In this document: in pieces, positions 11,880 to 25,909 of the stretch
Layout: every line of letters begins with the position of its first letter
Numbering within the stretch: the stretch's first letter is position 1
From: Euptelea pleiosperma
Taxonomy: Eukaryota > Streptophyta > Magnoliopsida > Ranunculales > Eupteleaceae
Assembly: GCA_035048495.1 (NCBI GenBank)
Contig: CM068547.1
Location: 30,325,913-30,389,912, forward strand
Length of the DNA stretch: 64,000 nt
Direction: 5' to 3'
Notes under the pieces: generated by a model
Told to the model about the DNA's origin: nothing
The model's input: only the letters and a program-made list of their open reading frames with translations
The model's database searches: none
Program-made: the position numbers and the translations under genes

Positions 11880-12877
11880 TCAAATAGAATCTAGATTTAT
11901 CGGTCCTTCATTTCTCACCCATATAGTTTTATACCTTGTAGATGGATTCTTTTTCTTCGCCATTTGTTTAGGCGGTGAAGAAGGATCGACATTTCTCTTT
12001 TTATTTCTCCTCTTATTTTGAGCTCTTTGAGTTTGGGTGCCATTGAGTTTCATAAGGTTTGCAATCTCTCTTCTCAAGGCATTCGACTTTTGATGCAAGG
12101 CTATCATTTTATAGAGTAGATCTCCTTGATTCTCATATAATTTTCTCTTGGATGGAACCATGGTATCTCTCCTCTTTTGGAAGCAATTCTTACTCAGGTG
12201 ACCCTACCCCTACAGTAATTAGAAACAGGCATATGTATAACTAGTCTGGGTCTAGGTTGATCAACTTGTGGTATGGAAGGAACTTTGGCTTTTACAAATT
12301 TAGTTCCTGAAGACGATGAGGTATTAACATTATCAACATATCCAATTCCCCGTTTGTCTCCATATCTTTGTCCCACACTTAGAATCTCATTTAATTTCTC
12401 AGTGCTTTGAGAAATATACAGCAAGTCCTTTTTCATTTGAACTAAATCAAGTTCAAGTGACTCCCTCTTCTCTAGACATTCCTGATAATTAGATTCAAGA
12501 AATTTAACTTTGTCTTGGAGGCTAGTTTTCTCTTCTTCAAGCTGTCTAAAAATAGTTTCATATTTTTTATGCTCACTTTCAAAAAATGTTTTAGCATCCG
12601 TACAAGTTTGGAACTCACATTCCAAGAACTTGTTTCTCTCTTGAAGAGATTTCTTCTCTTCCCTAAGCTGACCAACTAGCACAGATAATTCATTACTATC
12701 TAGTTTACAAGCAGAATTTTCAGAGTCAAGAAATTCAACTCTATTAGTCAATTTTTCATTTGTTTTGGTCAGTCTAAAGCTTTCTTTATATAGCTCTTGA
12801 TAAGAAGTATAAAGATCAGCTTGATCTTCACCGTCTGAGTCACTACGGCAATTGACAGTAAACCCTTCTTTAGGCAT
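11880..12877 (-). pseudogene. Copia-type gag remnant
   Basis: Two overlapping minus-strand frames form one gag-like protein. The first (12877-12194) starts MPKEGF and is a long coiled coil with repeated E-E-K-x-S-L-Q segments, followed by KLNEILSVGQRYGDKRG, a conserved phrase near the C-terminus of many plant copia Gag proteins. It ends at a broken CCHC zinc knuckle (YCRGRVT, stop). The second frame (12161-11880) picks up just after the knuckle and ends TRYKTIWVRNEG. Small indels at about 12195-12200 separate them. Protease, integrase and reverse transcriptase are absent, so the element is truncated here. Confidence 0.7.
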
Positions 12878-12952
12878 CTTTATAAATGAAAAGAATGAAC
12901 TGGTTTTGTAGGAATCTAAATTCAGGTGATTAAACCTTTTAGAGAATAACCC

Positions 12953-12966
12953 GCTTTGATACCAAT
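12953..12966 (-). other. Retrotransposon primer-binding site
   Basis: The minus strand reads ATTGGTATCAAAGC directly after an LTR ending in ..TACA. This matches the usual initiator-Met tRNA complement (TGGTATCAGAGC) with one difference. It fixes the direction and the LTR border of the copia remnant. Confidence 0.75.
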
Positions 12967-14529
12967 TGTAATAACAACCGGTCCGTTCTCTTTAATCCAA
13001 TATACCTAGAAGGAGGGGTTGATTAGGTATTTAAAATTAATTAAACCTAAACAGTTTTACTTGTCTATGGGAGAGAATAAAATCGCATGCCTTAGTTGTT
13101 TGATAAAAGATTATCACAATCGACTCAAATTGAATATACATCTGTGGTACATTTTCTTTTTGTCATTTGGTCTAATCAATATAGATAGCGGAATACAAAC
13201 AAACAATCACACAAGACAAGAGATTTTTTACGTGGAAACCTTAGCCAAGGAAAACAACGAGACCACGTCTAGACGGAAAGTATCACTAACTGGAAAGTTA
13301 AAAGAAACAAAGGTTACCTACGCAATACAGTTGCAAATACAGTTTCCAACCTTAGCCAAGGCCTACTGCCGATGCATCCACGTCTCTGAGTCAACGCTAT
13401 GAGTCCACGCACGCCCTCCCAGCCAAGTAGCCTTGTTCGCTTGTTCAGTTTGGTACACCCCAAACCTACCGTCGATCAGTCATTCCGATCTTAATTCTCA
13501 ACACTCTAGCCTTTGCCGAAGGTGAAGGATTCAGTATACCCTGAACCCTAGGTTGCTCAATAGGTATTAAGTCATACTGGTATACTCGGGCTACTAGGTC
13601 AAATATCTATGTGGAAGATCTAAGTTGAGGAATGGATCAAGCACTTGGATTTGATCAAGAAGAGAAACAAACTCACAAGATATTTATGAAATAAAAAGGC
13701 TTCTTGCTCTTCGAATGGACACTCTAATAAATAAACATTTTCTTCTCTCTATAGAAGTGTAGAAGTATATTTAGAGAAGTCATAGAATGATTATATTTAT
13801 AGAATTTGTAACCCTGAGCCTTGTAGAATGTGGGATAGTCGGAACTAGAATTTCGAATCTGAGAAAGACTCAATCCACATGAAGTCCAATCGATTGTACT
13901 CTGGGTCCAATCGATTGGGCAAGGTCCAATCGATTGGGTTTTGGGTCCAATCGATTGACCTTGTACGGATAGCAATTTCCTTAGTAAATCCATTTGATTG
14001 TACATAGTCCAATTGATCGAACTTAAATAAGTTTCTATCCCATAGGCTCCAATCGATTTTACAGAGGTCTCCAATTGATTGGGCTCTGATCATGTTCTGT
14101 CTCGTAGACTCCAATCGATTTTACAGAGGTTTCCAATCGATTGGGCTCAGATCATGTTCTATCTCGTAGACTCCAATCAATTTTATAGAGGTCTCTAATC
14201 GATTGGGCATTGTCCAATCGATTGGCCCAAATAGTCCAATTGATTGGACTCTCCCAGAAGTCAATAACATTGACTAAGACTCGAGTTTGTCCATTGACTA
14301 GGTTTGACCATTATATTTTATTCATTTAAACATATTCCTATAGCCACTAAGTCACTTACTTTCCTAAGCGAGCGTACACGATCTATAACCGACAAATGGT
14401 CAGTTACTCAGATGACTCATGTCGACAACCGTCTGATCCTTACTGTTTGTCTTCTAGTCTTTACGTAATCAACAAAGTATGCGTACCACGACATCTTCAC
14501 ACTACACTGGTGCTCATAGAATAGTTACA
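12967..14529 (-). mobile_element. 5' LTR of the truncated copia element
   Basis: The inner border is set by the primer-binding site at 12966. The outer border is inferred from TGTAACTATTC on the minus strand starting at 14529 (TG start, CA end at 12967), giving about 1.56 kb. The LTR contains many CAATCGATTG palindromes (separate entry). No partner LTR is seen, because the element is cut off near 11.8 kb. The outer border is the less certain end. Confidence 0.55.
13880..14250. repeat. CAATCGATTG palindrome array
   Basis: The ten-base palindrome CAATCGATTG or one-mismatch versions recurs more than ten times, mostly as TCCAATCGATTGGGC. From about 14045 a unit of roughly 60 bases (TCCAATCGATTTTACAGAGG ... 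GATCATGTTCT.TCTCGTAGAC) repeats in tandem nearly three times. It lies within the copia LTR. Confidence 0.85.
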
Positions 14530-16090
14530 AGAATGTTTTTATGTCATACGAATCTTTGCCAAATTGAATATGAAAATATTCCTTACAACCATGACCGCTA
14601 AGCACCTGCAATGCCTTCTCCTTCCAGCGCATCCTTCTTCTCCAGCCGTCTGGTTCTCTCCCTCCTCCGCTAAGGACTCTACATCAGTGCCTTGTCCTCC
14701 TTCACAAAGTGCAACCCCCTACGCCTCCCCTCTGCAACTCACAGATCCAGCCACCGTGGAACTCCTCCATCTCCAACACCTCTCTTCTTCACTGCCTGAA
14801 CATTGCTTGCTTGCTGACCAGCGTCTCCACCATATCCGCCAACACCACCACACTTCTCCTCCCTTGTTGGTCGCCTCCTTACTTCTGCCCTCTCCAATCA
14901 ACCTTGCAGCCACGCCTCTATCCACCATCTCGAGGTCCACTATTTCGAAGTCCACTTGCATTTCCCAACCAGTGGAGTTCACCATCACCACCACATGATG
15001 TACACCCCTCTCTATCCTTCTTGCATAGGGCATCCGCTCCTTCCACATCTTCACGGCCTAGCCTAAAGCCGAACCACTCTTCATGTGCAAAAGAGTAAGT
15101 TGTATTCTCTCTAGTTCTCTTTTTCTTCCTTAGTTTCTCTCCTAATTCTTCTCTCTCTAGCTCCATCTTTCTTTCTATCTCTAACCCTCATTTTCTCTCA
15201 CTAAGCCTATCCCTTCCTCTTTTCTACGAAGGTTTTTTGAATATTTTTTGAGGCTCCATTGTAAGTTCGTTAGTGGGCTATTGAATCTTTGGAGTAGTCA
15301 CCGACCAACTGACAACAACACCTTCAAAGTGCAATGGCTAAATCTGCTTTAAGATAGCGCGTACGATGCGTGCCTCAGCCATCTTTTCACCGTTAAGTGC
15401 CTGATCTTTGTTTTACAGTTTCTTGAATCATCTAGTGGTTATCTACTACTACTTTCTGGGTATGGCTCTGTTACTTGGTTAATTTCATTTAGTATTTACA
15501 TTGCAATTTTCCTTTACTGATTCTCTATTTTAGTGATTGATTATCTATAGATACATAAACCGGGAAAGTCTACACTAACAGTGTATATTTTGATCAGGTT
15601 CAGATTGGAATTGGATATGAATTGTGTTCCACAGATCCACATTGGAAATGCACTGTTCTGTGCATGTAAATTTAGGTTCGCAATTATCTAAATGCAACCT
15701 ATTTAATGTTTACTAATGTTTGAACGGTCTGAAGTTATGGTTATATATGAGCCTATTTAGAAATCTAAAACATGGGGCCAGCCATGGTCAGTCCAGGTCT
15801 AGTCCTTTTGAACTGTGTTTGGTAACTTTGTAGGGGCTTTTTTTTGGGTCATTCCTTTCCGGATTTTCCATTTAAAATAGGACTAGAGATGGTTTTTCCA
15901 AAATTAGTTGCAACATTAAATTGGTTATTTTGGGCCTAAGACTGAGCTAGGTCTTGAAAACATGAGATTTCCCAACAGGTCCCCCAACAAGTTAGAAAAT
16001 ACATGTTACACCAGAAATGCGGCGTGGAATGTCGGACCAGAAAACCTTTTGCCTTTAACTCAGCCCTAAAATGGAAAAAAATTTAAATGC
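14530..16090. other. C/T-rich and unassigned intergenic DNA
   Basis: 14600-15200 is C/T-rich with Pro/Ser/Leu-rich frames (e.g. 14564-14998) of low complexity, plus CTCT tracts. It resembles a leader or captured untranslated region rather than a protein gene. 15240-16090 has T-rich intron-like stretches, but no exon can be supported. Confidence 0.3.
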
Positions 16091-16860
16091 AGAGGGCTCT
16101 CTTGGCCCTACATAGCTAATTTTTTTTGTCCTATTAACCACATGGATGTTTATCCTACCCCTTTGTGAATATACATATAACAAAAATCAATCTCATTGGT
16201 TTTCGCTAGCCAAAGATTGTAGCACTTTTTTAGCATTGATTCTAGTCATTGGATGCAAGATTGTGTAACCATTCAATATCTAGTGCAAACTTTCCCTGTA
16301 CCAGTGCAACTAGAAAAAATGTGGTCTCACCCCCATAAGTGGTGTGGTCTACACATTGGAATATTATCCTTTGAAATCATGTGCTCCCATGTCCACACGT
16401 GGTTCAAAGCATTTTGCCATCACTTTTGCCTGATGCAGTGGACCATATAAAATTTGTTGTACACTCATTCGACATTTTGAAAACACACTCTATTGGAAAA
16501 TATAGCTCCTAGATATGAAGGAATGGAAAAACATGATTCATCGAATAATAAAGAATTCGTTGTATACTGAAAGACCTCAGGTCATGATTCGATAGCGGGG
16601 CCATCAACTGCATCTCAATCATTTTTTGATTAGGCGGGGCCATCGTGTGTTTGGCCACACACTTGCACGTGCAAATATTTTCCACGACCCCTTTTGTAGA
16701 AAAAAACATTTAATGAACTAAAAGGTTGCTAATTGAAAATAAATAAAAACTAATAGATGCCTATGTTTTTTATTGATAGGCAACTAATAGTGAACGTCGT
16801 GTGGCAACCCAAATTTTGAGAGTACATAGGCATAGATAAGAGGCACGAAAAGCCTTATTT
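16091..16860. other. Half MITE (family 2) and unassigned DNA
   Basis: 16091-16260 matches one arm of the second palindromic MITE family ('gcagagggctctcttggccctacatag', 'cacatggatgtttatcctaccccttt'). 16260-16860 lies downstream of gene B's stop codon and shows no feature beyond an A-rich tail. Confidence 0.35.
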
Positions 16861-16879
16861 ATTGAGAGTTGACACTACA

Positions 16880-19800
16880 TTAACCATTGCAGCCAAGACC
16901 TATAGGTCCCCCATATATGATCATGTAACCTTTACTACCCTGGTACCCATCATACTTTGCAAGGTAGCATTTAGGATCATCAGCTACGATTTGCATTCGA
17001 GACTCCTCTGGATATACAAGACTATGAGATTCGTCCACGACCAAGATTCTCGAAACATAGGCTGTCTCCATATATTTTCCAGAAGAGAAATGTCCACTTC
17101 CCATTGGGGGCTTAGCTTCATTTGTAGGGCTGTACACCTCTCCTCCCCATTCTATCACAGAAGCAGAGTTGGCTAAACTTGTGAATATAGACTTCGGCCA
17201 ATACCCTACAGGATAGAACTTAGATACACTTGCAGATACAAGCCACCAATTCCCTGTCTTTGGATCCTATATCAAACAAAATACTATTGTATAAAGCACA
17301 TATACAAAATTTTGGTTTACGTGAATCTTTAATCAAATCACCTTCAAGTAGGAAAAATTGATTCATGTTTTTTGTATGGACCAAGGTTATAAATGACCCA
17401 TTATAATGTTAAAATGGTCTCATAACCTTACCATTATGAGCGTGGGTCACATCAAATATGTCTGAGTAAAAAAATTGTTAATTTAATATTTTTAGAAAAA
17501 CTCGATAATAGTAAAAAAAATGAATATCCAATTTTTTAGGTTTTGGCCATTTTAACATGAAAAAATGTAATTGGTCGGATCATTTCCATTATAATGGCTG
17601 TTATTTTCGTCATAAGGCCACTGTTTAAACCTATGGTACTATGGACTACAATTGACTATATGTACTACCCCAAGAGCTACAAAGGCTTGTGGATATCTTG
17701 GTTTATAGTTGTGATCGGAATCTTTTGAATACGAATCTGATGATAATCATTGATGGTACTAATGGAGCAGAAAGTACTTCAACTTTGTGCTCTTAAAATA
17801 TAGCATCGATTGTGTGGCGTCCACGCAGAAGGGTTAGAAACCAATGAGATCAAACTTGATATTAATCTTCTAAAAATCCTGGATTCGTAACAATTCAAGA
17901 ATCATCAATTGGAAATATAATGACAAATGTTAGTGAAGAGACTAAATTTTCATTGATTAACTCTCAATAGAGATTTTGGAATTCAAGAATTACACTTCTA
18001 TTGATTGCAAAACTTGTAAAGAATTATGCATGATTATCCACTCATGCTCCACCACTAGAAGAGATCATTGAACTGCCCGAACCTAATCCATACGATTATC
18101 AGCAAGCAGCCCTCCATTTTGAATGATGTTTATGCACAACCACTTTACTCTAAAATATGAAACTTTTAGGGTGAAGTGGTTGTCAACATGGTATCAAAGC
18201 AGGAGGTCCCAGTAGGTCGCGGGCTCGAGTCTCGGCAAAGTACTGAGGGGCGTGTTATTGGAGTGTGTTGTTTGGTTATATGGCCATCACTCCATATAGC
18301 GTTGGGGTAAGAGGTAAGGAGGGCTTTTCGCCGGTTGAGCAAGCTAAGGAGGCCACATCAATTCCATCGAGGTTATTAGCCATGCCAAGAAACAAAAGGA
18401 GGTCCGTGTAAAATTTATATCTTGTCTTGCAGAAGGGTGACAAGGGTTGAAGGAGACGCATTTGTAGATCGAGAATGGCAGGTGGGTGTGATAGTAGGTG
18501 GGTGGTTAGTGTCTCCATATCGCTAAAAAATTTCTCTTGGAATGTGAGTGGATTAGGTAGTGAGGAGAAAAGATCTGCTATCAAGAAGTTCTTACTACTA
18601 ACCAAACCTCATGTAGTGGTCATACAAGACTAAGATGGAATCTCCCAATGATCTGTTGATTAGCTAGTTGTGGAGGAGTTTCGACATTGGGTGGTGTGGG
18701 GCCCCCTCTCTAGGAGCTTCAAGGCGTATCATCATTATGTGGGATTTGAATTGGGTTCAAGTCTTGGATACTTTGATAAGAGCTTTCTCAGTCTAGATTT
18801 TGGGAAAGGTGAAGGGATTACATTGTGAACAGTTATTCTCAGGGTTCTATGGGGTCAAATAAAAAATAAGTTTGGGAAGAATTATATTCGATCAGAGGGA
18901 TGTGGGATGTACCATGGTGTATAGGAGGAGATTTTAATGAACTCATGCATATATCTGATAGAAGAGGTGAGGCACCCATGAATAGGAGTATGAGGATATT
19001 TGGAGAATTTGTTAAGAGAAACAACTTGATGGACCTACCTTTGGCGGGCAACTCTTACACATGGTCAAATTGTCAAACTAACCCTATTCTGAGTAAAATT
19101 GATAGATGTCTTGTTGATGTGACTGGGATGATATGTTTCTAAGGATAGTCCAACAAGATGCACTCATGTTACTTCAGATCATATTCCAATCCTATTAGAA
19201 TGTGGAGAATTCTCTAAAAAAAGACCTTGTTTTTCAGATTCGAGAATTTGTGGTTGAGACTTGAGGGGTTTAAAGATAAAATTAAAGATTGGTGGGAGGC
19301 TTTTGACTTTGTAGGTAATGTGGGGTTTGTATTAAGAAGCAAACTCAAGGGTTTAAAAGGGTTATTGAAAGAATGGAACAAAATTGAGTTTGGTAAGGTC
19401 AATATAAAGATGGAAGGCATCATGGATCAAATAAGATGTATTGATGAAATAGAAGAACAACGAGATCTTGTGACAGATGAGGGAGTGCTACGGGAAGATT
19501 TAGAAAAGGAATTTCTCAAATGGGCCAGTCTTGAGGAGATTAGTTAGAAGCAGAAATCAAGGATAAAATGGTTGAGGGAAGGGGACAATAATACCAAATT
19601 CTTCCATAAAATGGCAAATATTAGAAGGAAGAATAATTGCATATCTTCTATTAGGATTGGTGAGGAGACTTTTGGATGATGAGGTTGTTACGACATAGAT
19701 TGGAACATTCTATTCGAAACTTTATTGAGAAACCCTTTCTCTAGGCCAAAACTAGATGGGCTATCGTTTGATGGTATCTATGAGGAATCTAGAGTAGTCT

Positions 19801-22800
19801 TAGAGATTGTGTTCAGTGAGGAAGAGGTGAATACAACTATAATTGAAATGGTAGGAGACAAGGCTCCGGGTCTTGATGGCTTCACAATGGCATTTTTCAG
19901 GATTGATGGGAGATTATTAAATCAGATTTACTAAAATTTTTTTTGGAACTCCACTCAATTTTTTTATAGATTTTGGATGTAATCAAAGCTTCCTTGTATT
20001 GGATCCCAAGGTACAAGGTGCAGAAGATATCATGGATTTTAGACCAACTAGCTTAGTTGGGAGTACCTACAAAATTGTTGTCTGAGTGTTAGCTTCTAGG
20101 CTTAGAAAGGTTATGGGAGAAATTATCTTAGGTGAACAAGAGGTTTTTGTGAGAGGCAAAGATTCTCGACGGAGTGCTTATCGCAAATGACTGTATTGAC
20201 TTGAGGCGTCGTCAAGGGACCTGAGGGATTGTATGTAAAAATTGACTTAGAAAAGGCCTACGACCATGTGAACTGTCACTTTTTAGATTAGATGATGAGA
20301 TGGGCTTGGGGCTAAAATGAGGGATTTGATGATAAAGTGTGTTAGATCTCCTTGTTTCTTGATGCTAACTAATGGTTCTCCCTTTGGGTTTTTTAAAGGG
20401 TCGAGAGGGTTAAAGCAGGGGGATCCTTTATCTCCATTCCTATTCATTATGGTTGTGGAAGCTTTAGGGAGAACGATTTCGAGAGGGGTTGCTTTACGTG
20501 AAGTGTCTGGGTTTAGAGCAAGCACCTCAGGACTGGAGATTTCACATCTCCAATTCGCAAATGATACTTTGATTTTTACCTCTGACTCTAAAAGGCACGT
20601 GGCCTTATTGAAATGTCTTCTGAGTTGCTTTGAGGTATGTTCTAGGTTCAAAAGTAATTTCAGGAAAAGTAAAATCTTTGAGATAGGTGAGGTGGGGGAT
20701 ATTGAGGTATTGGCAAGAATTTTGGTTTGTTCTACAGACTCTCTTCCCTCATCATATCTTGGCCTTACCCTGAGGCTTCTTATAGAGCCAAGGTAATTTG
20801 GAACCCAACAATTGAGAGAGTTCGAAAGAGACTGCCTGGTTGGAAAGGAAAATATTTTTCGAAAGGTGGTAAGATGACTTTTATTAAAAGCACTCTCTCT
20901 AGCCTTCCAGTGTATTTTTATCATTATTATATATTTCTATTAATGTAGCGAAAAGATTAGAGAAGTTTATGAGAGATTTCCTTTGGAATGATAAGGATGA
21001 CTCCTCCCGTTATCTTCTAGTGAAGTGGGAACAAACATGTCTACTAAAAAAGGATAGAGGGTTAGGTTTTAGAAAGATATGTTCTATGAATGTGGCTCTT
21101 CTAGGAAAATTGATCTTGAGATTTTGTAAAGAAATACGAAGTCTATGGCGGAGTGTTATATCGGATAAGTTTGGAGAGGAGCCGAAGGGGTCATTCGGGT
21201 GTGGGGTGTGGAAGGGCATATATAAGGTCAAAGAGCGGGGCATGGAGCGGTCTAGACCAGCACTAGGACACAGGTCTTGGATTAGATTTTGGGAAGACTC
21301 TTGGTGTAGTGATAGTTGTCTGAAAGAAGCCTATCCACGGTTGTCTTCTCTTTCACAGCGGAAAGGATAGTTCATTTCATCTTTTTGGAATTTCGCAAAT
21401 CTAGAAGTTTCATGGAATTTTGATTTCACAAAAAACATCTTTGAATGGAAGAAGGAACTAGTTGTTATTTTGTTGGAATCATTGAGGTATTACATTGTTT
21501 CAAACATAGAGGATGACTACCTATCTTGGACTCTATCCAAATCGGGATGCTTCTTGGTTTCCTCATTTTATGATGCTTTAAACTCTTACCATTTCAGCTT
21601 ATCCCTTTCTATGTCCCAACATTTGGAAAGCACAAGTCCCTTTGAAAATTCGTTTTTTCTGTTGGGTTGCCGTATAACACAAACTACCCACTATTGATAA
21701 TTGTTTTGCTAGAAAATGAATATTGGTTAACTATTGTGTTATGTGTAAATCAAATAGTGAGAGTTTTAGCCATCTTTTACTACATTGTGATGTTGCTAAT
21801 CAGATATGGTTTTACTTCTTAGCTCAAGTGGGTATCTATTGGGTTATGCCACTGTCTATTGTAGGTTTGTTGAGAGGGTGGCCCAAACTAGCCCTTTCAG
21901 AGGTTGGGAAAATATTTGAAGGATGGTGCCTTATGCGGTTATGTGGGGTTTATGGATGGAGAGGAATGGGATGATTTTTAGAGATAAGGAGAATTCCTTC
22001 CACGATACTCGTATCAGTACAAAAGCGCTCATTTTTTGTTGGGGGAGCAAGTTCTCGGATATGAAAGGGGTTCACATTGGAGATATGGTATTTAGGCTGG
22101 ATGACCTTTTGGGAGGATCAAGAGTAGTGATTAGTTTTTTGTACTGTTCCTTTATTTCTATTTCTTTGTATACTTTTTGAGATCTTCTCGATCTCCTATT
22201 TATACATCTTTTGGACTTATCAAAAAAAAAAAAACAATTAAGGAAATGTAGAGATTCTTTTGCTCAAAGGCTTGTGTTCATAATTAAGCTGACAACTACT
22301 CGAATCAGTGCATCATCAAATAGTCCCAATTTATCCTTAGAAGCATAAGGTTTCATTTGTCAACTCGAGGACGACCAGTTTAAGGATACTTTCATAAAAG
22401 ACAGATGTTCAAATCTCGACAAGGTTGAGTTTCTTCAACCCAGGAGGAATGATGTCCTAAAAATGTCATAGGGTAGAGGAAGAGAGTTTTTTTTTGGTAA
22501 TAGAGACCTTTAAAATATGAAAAAAGCAGACACATTGGATATTTTGGAAAGTGGGGAGTCAAGATTAGAATAGTAGATCCTAATTAAGTCGGGGTGTAAG
22601 GCATCTCTATCTAAGCCCCTTTTGTAGAGAAAGAAGAGTATTTTTTTTCTCTCTTATAATAGGACTAAAAAGATTTGAGTTGAGTAAAACCTGCATCCTC
22701 TTCCTTCATTGTAAGGTTGAGGCAAACTCCCTAACACTGACCTTTAGCTCGTCATAAATAGACTTTACTTTTCCATCTAAAAGCAGTTTACTATTTTGTC

Positions 22801-25800
22801 TCTCCTCTAAGTTTCTTACATTTAAATCGACTTTTTTCACTTATAGGCTCTATATGGAGATCAATGAAGAGTTTTACAAAAAAATGGTTATGAAATTTAT
22901 ATGCATATATATAAAACTTATTCATGGCAACCATACATAGCTATAGAGAAAAATAGTAAAATAAATTATGTATATTGTTTGATGCTTGGTTTAATTGTCA
23001 TGCAATATAGCCAGTTGATACACACACAACTATTTCTACCTAATATTAATTATTTTCCTTTATAAGGATATGCTAAGTATTTGCATTTAAAATTAATTAG
23101 TTCTTTATCATAATTAATTAAAGTCAAATGGATGACTAAAGATTTTTTACCTGAAAAACAAAGACTGTAAGTACCCATTGATCTCCACGATATACAGAAT
23201 AACGTAACGCCTGGCCCATATGAAATGTTCTACTAACTTGTACAAAACCTGGGCATAAAAGATTGAAACATCCTGTCTTATGATAACCATCTGCCTGTTC
23301 ACATATAAAATAAGCAATAATATAATAAATTAAATGTTAATTAATCAACCAAATAGAAATAGAATAAGTTAAAAGGTTTAAAATCATACAGTCCAATACG
23401 AAAATAACCGTGGGCGGTTGTCTCGGAATAACTTTGGGTTTACCTGAAACACAATAACTTGAAAATTAATAATTATTTCTTTTTTATAAAATAATATATA
23501 GTTAATTGTAAAGAAGTTAGAAATGTGGACAAGTATATGAATTTCCATTCACACTAAATGGGATATGTGAATGGCTTGTTTACATGATGCTTCGATTAAA
23601 TATAACATGTCATGTTAAAATTTGTAGAGGATAAGTACTTATTAACTTATTGAATAAACTCCAATCTTGCAAATCTTAGAAAAACCTACATCTACCATAT
23701 AATTTATTATTCTTACAATCACTTTAATAAAAATAATAAAAATTGTTGAGTTGCAAAATCAACAACCTACTCATGTATGTGTATTAATTTTTAGAATTTA
23801 GTAAAAAAATGTATATTTTAAACTAATAACATGTAAGAGTTGGTATTTGAGGAATCTATCTATAATGTTTCAACTATCAAGGTTTTGAATCAAAAGATCT
23901 CAATTTCACTCATTGTAAAAACATTAGAGATACTATTTATTTTCTTAATATAATGGTAAACAACTTATGTAGCATGAATGTTAAAGGTCTAATTTCGATT
24001 GATCAATCGTGGAAAGAGAACCAATAAATGGGTAATAATAACCTACAAGTTGACATTGTGGGCTCAATTAATGGCCAATTCAATGGTGGATAAACTTTCA
24101 AAACATACTTTCTCAGTGTGTTCTATCATCGGTTGTTAATCTAACAACTTGATCGTAAGATTAAGGTTTTTGTTTGACCGATCCTTATAAAATTCTAAAT
24201 TTTAACAATTTAAGTACAAACAAAATGTCCACCATTAATTAAAAAGCACTCTAAAACATCATTCAAAATATTTTTTCAAAGCCATCCTCTTAGGCCCAAG
24301 AAATCCTTACCAAATAATCTCTCGATACTTTAAAAAAATTAAAAATTGTTTAAAAAATTTAGGACCATATTTAGTGAAGAGATCAAATGAAACAGGTAAA
24401 AATTTTGGTTCATACTTCTTTTTTCTCATTTTTCAAAAAAAAAATAGACGAAAAAAAACTTCTTAGATATAATTTGAAATTATATATTAGTGGATAAGCC
24501 AGCTCAGTCCCTTTATTTTCTTTTCTTTATTTTGTTTATCTTATTTTTTTTATATATAGTGTAGTACTTCTTTTTAGTTATTTATTTGTTTGAGCCTTCT
24601 TTAGTAGAAATTCATTTTATTATTTAGGATAAAGGTATCCTAAGTTACTTGCATAATAGGACCACTTTAAATGGTTGAGAGAAGGTTACTATAGAATGTT
24701 GGGGGATTCCTAATTGCATAAAAGTGTAATCTCACATCCTTTATTAATTGACTATGTGTCTGATAATGTGCAAAATTTAGATTGAAACTTATGGAAGGTG
24801 ACGTTATATATTTATTTTCTTGCAAATGTAGATTCATTTTATCTATTTTCTTTACATCTATTTCCTTTTATTATATTTATATTCGCTTAATACAAATCTA
24901 CAACTTAAGATAATGATTGAGGGTATACAAGTGGTTAACCTTTTTAATACAAGTAGATCAGGGTATGTAACACATTCTCTAATTTATAAATGACCAACTA
25001 ATCTGATGATCTCTAAAAAATGGTTTAAAGATGAAATGGAGTCACAAATTTTTATTTTGTTTTGTTTTAAAATTATATTACTTTCATTTCAAACTTGACC
25101 AATCACAACATAAAAATAGTTGACAACAAATTCATTAATCTTAACATTTTTCCTCTAGTCATATCGCATTATTTTATGTCTTCATCGCCCTATTATTTGG
25201 TCTTCCACTGATAATCTTACTTGTCTATTTCTCTTTTATATTTTTCTTCACAAATTATATTTAATTTAATAAAAAAGTTTATTATTATTCTTCTATTTAA
25301 TTAAATATATTTTAAATTTAATAACTCATTTTTCTCTTTCCTTCTCTTTGCATCTATCACTCTCTCAAACTGTAATAATGACAACAACAAGGTAGCGGTT
25401 AGTGATAATTGTGAAAGTTGTTAATTAAAGAGGTATGAGAAAAAAGAGTTATATTTCTCTTTTATTTTTTAAGAAAGAAAAATCAAATTAATCTTCTCTA
25501 ACTAAGCATCCAACTACCAATGCCCTTTTGTAAAGAAAAAGATTTGTGGAGAACTAATACTTACATTTTTTTACTATAAATATGTATTCTTTATGTTAAG
25601 ATAAACAAATCACCTTGCAACTTTGTTTTATAATGTTTTGAAATATATATGATATTTGGTGATATTCAATAAAGTTTTAAAAAATTCATCCCAATCAAAT
25701 TATAAGGTTTATAATTCTTACTATGTATAATCCTCCATTGTTAAGTTTTAGGCCGGGGTCTTATTAAATATATCTATTTTATTAAATAACTAATTGTGTG

Positions 25801-25875
25801 TGTTGGTTTTCAATACATCAACTAAAAATTATTGATAAAAGAATGTATATATATTTTTAATTATAGAATTGAAAT

Positions 25876-25909
<34 letters not shown>

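Noticed and set aside
13880..14250. CRISPR-like array
   Set aside because: Repeats are short palindromes with irregular spacing, in a plant copia LTR. No constant-length spacers and no cas genes.
14564..15098. Overlapping Pro/Ser-rich frames on the plus strand
   Set aside because: C/T-biased sequence gives such frames freely. No recognisable motif, and two frames are equally open.
18188..18240. A true tRNA gene
   Set aside because: Only short A/B-box-like phrases are present. No cloverleaf with paired arms could be drawn.
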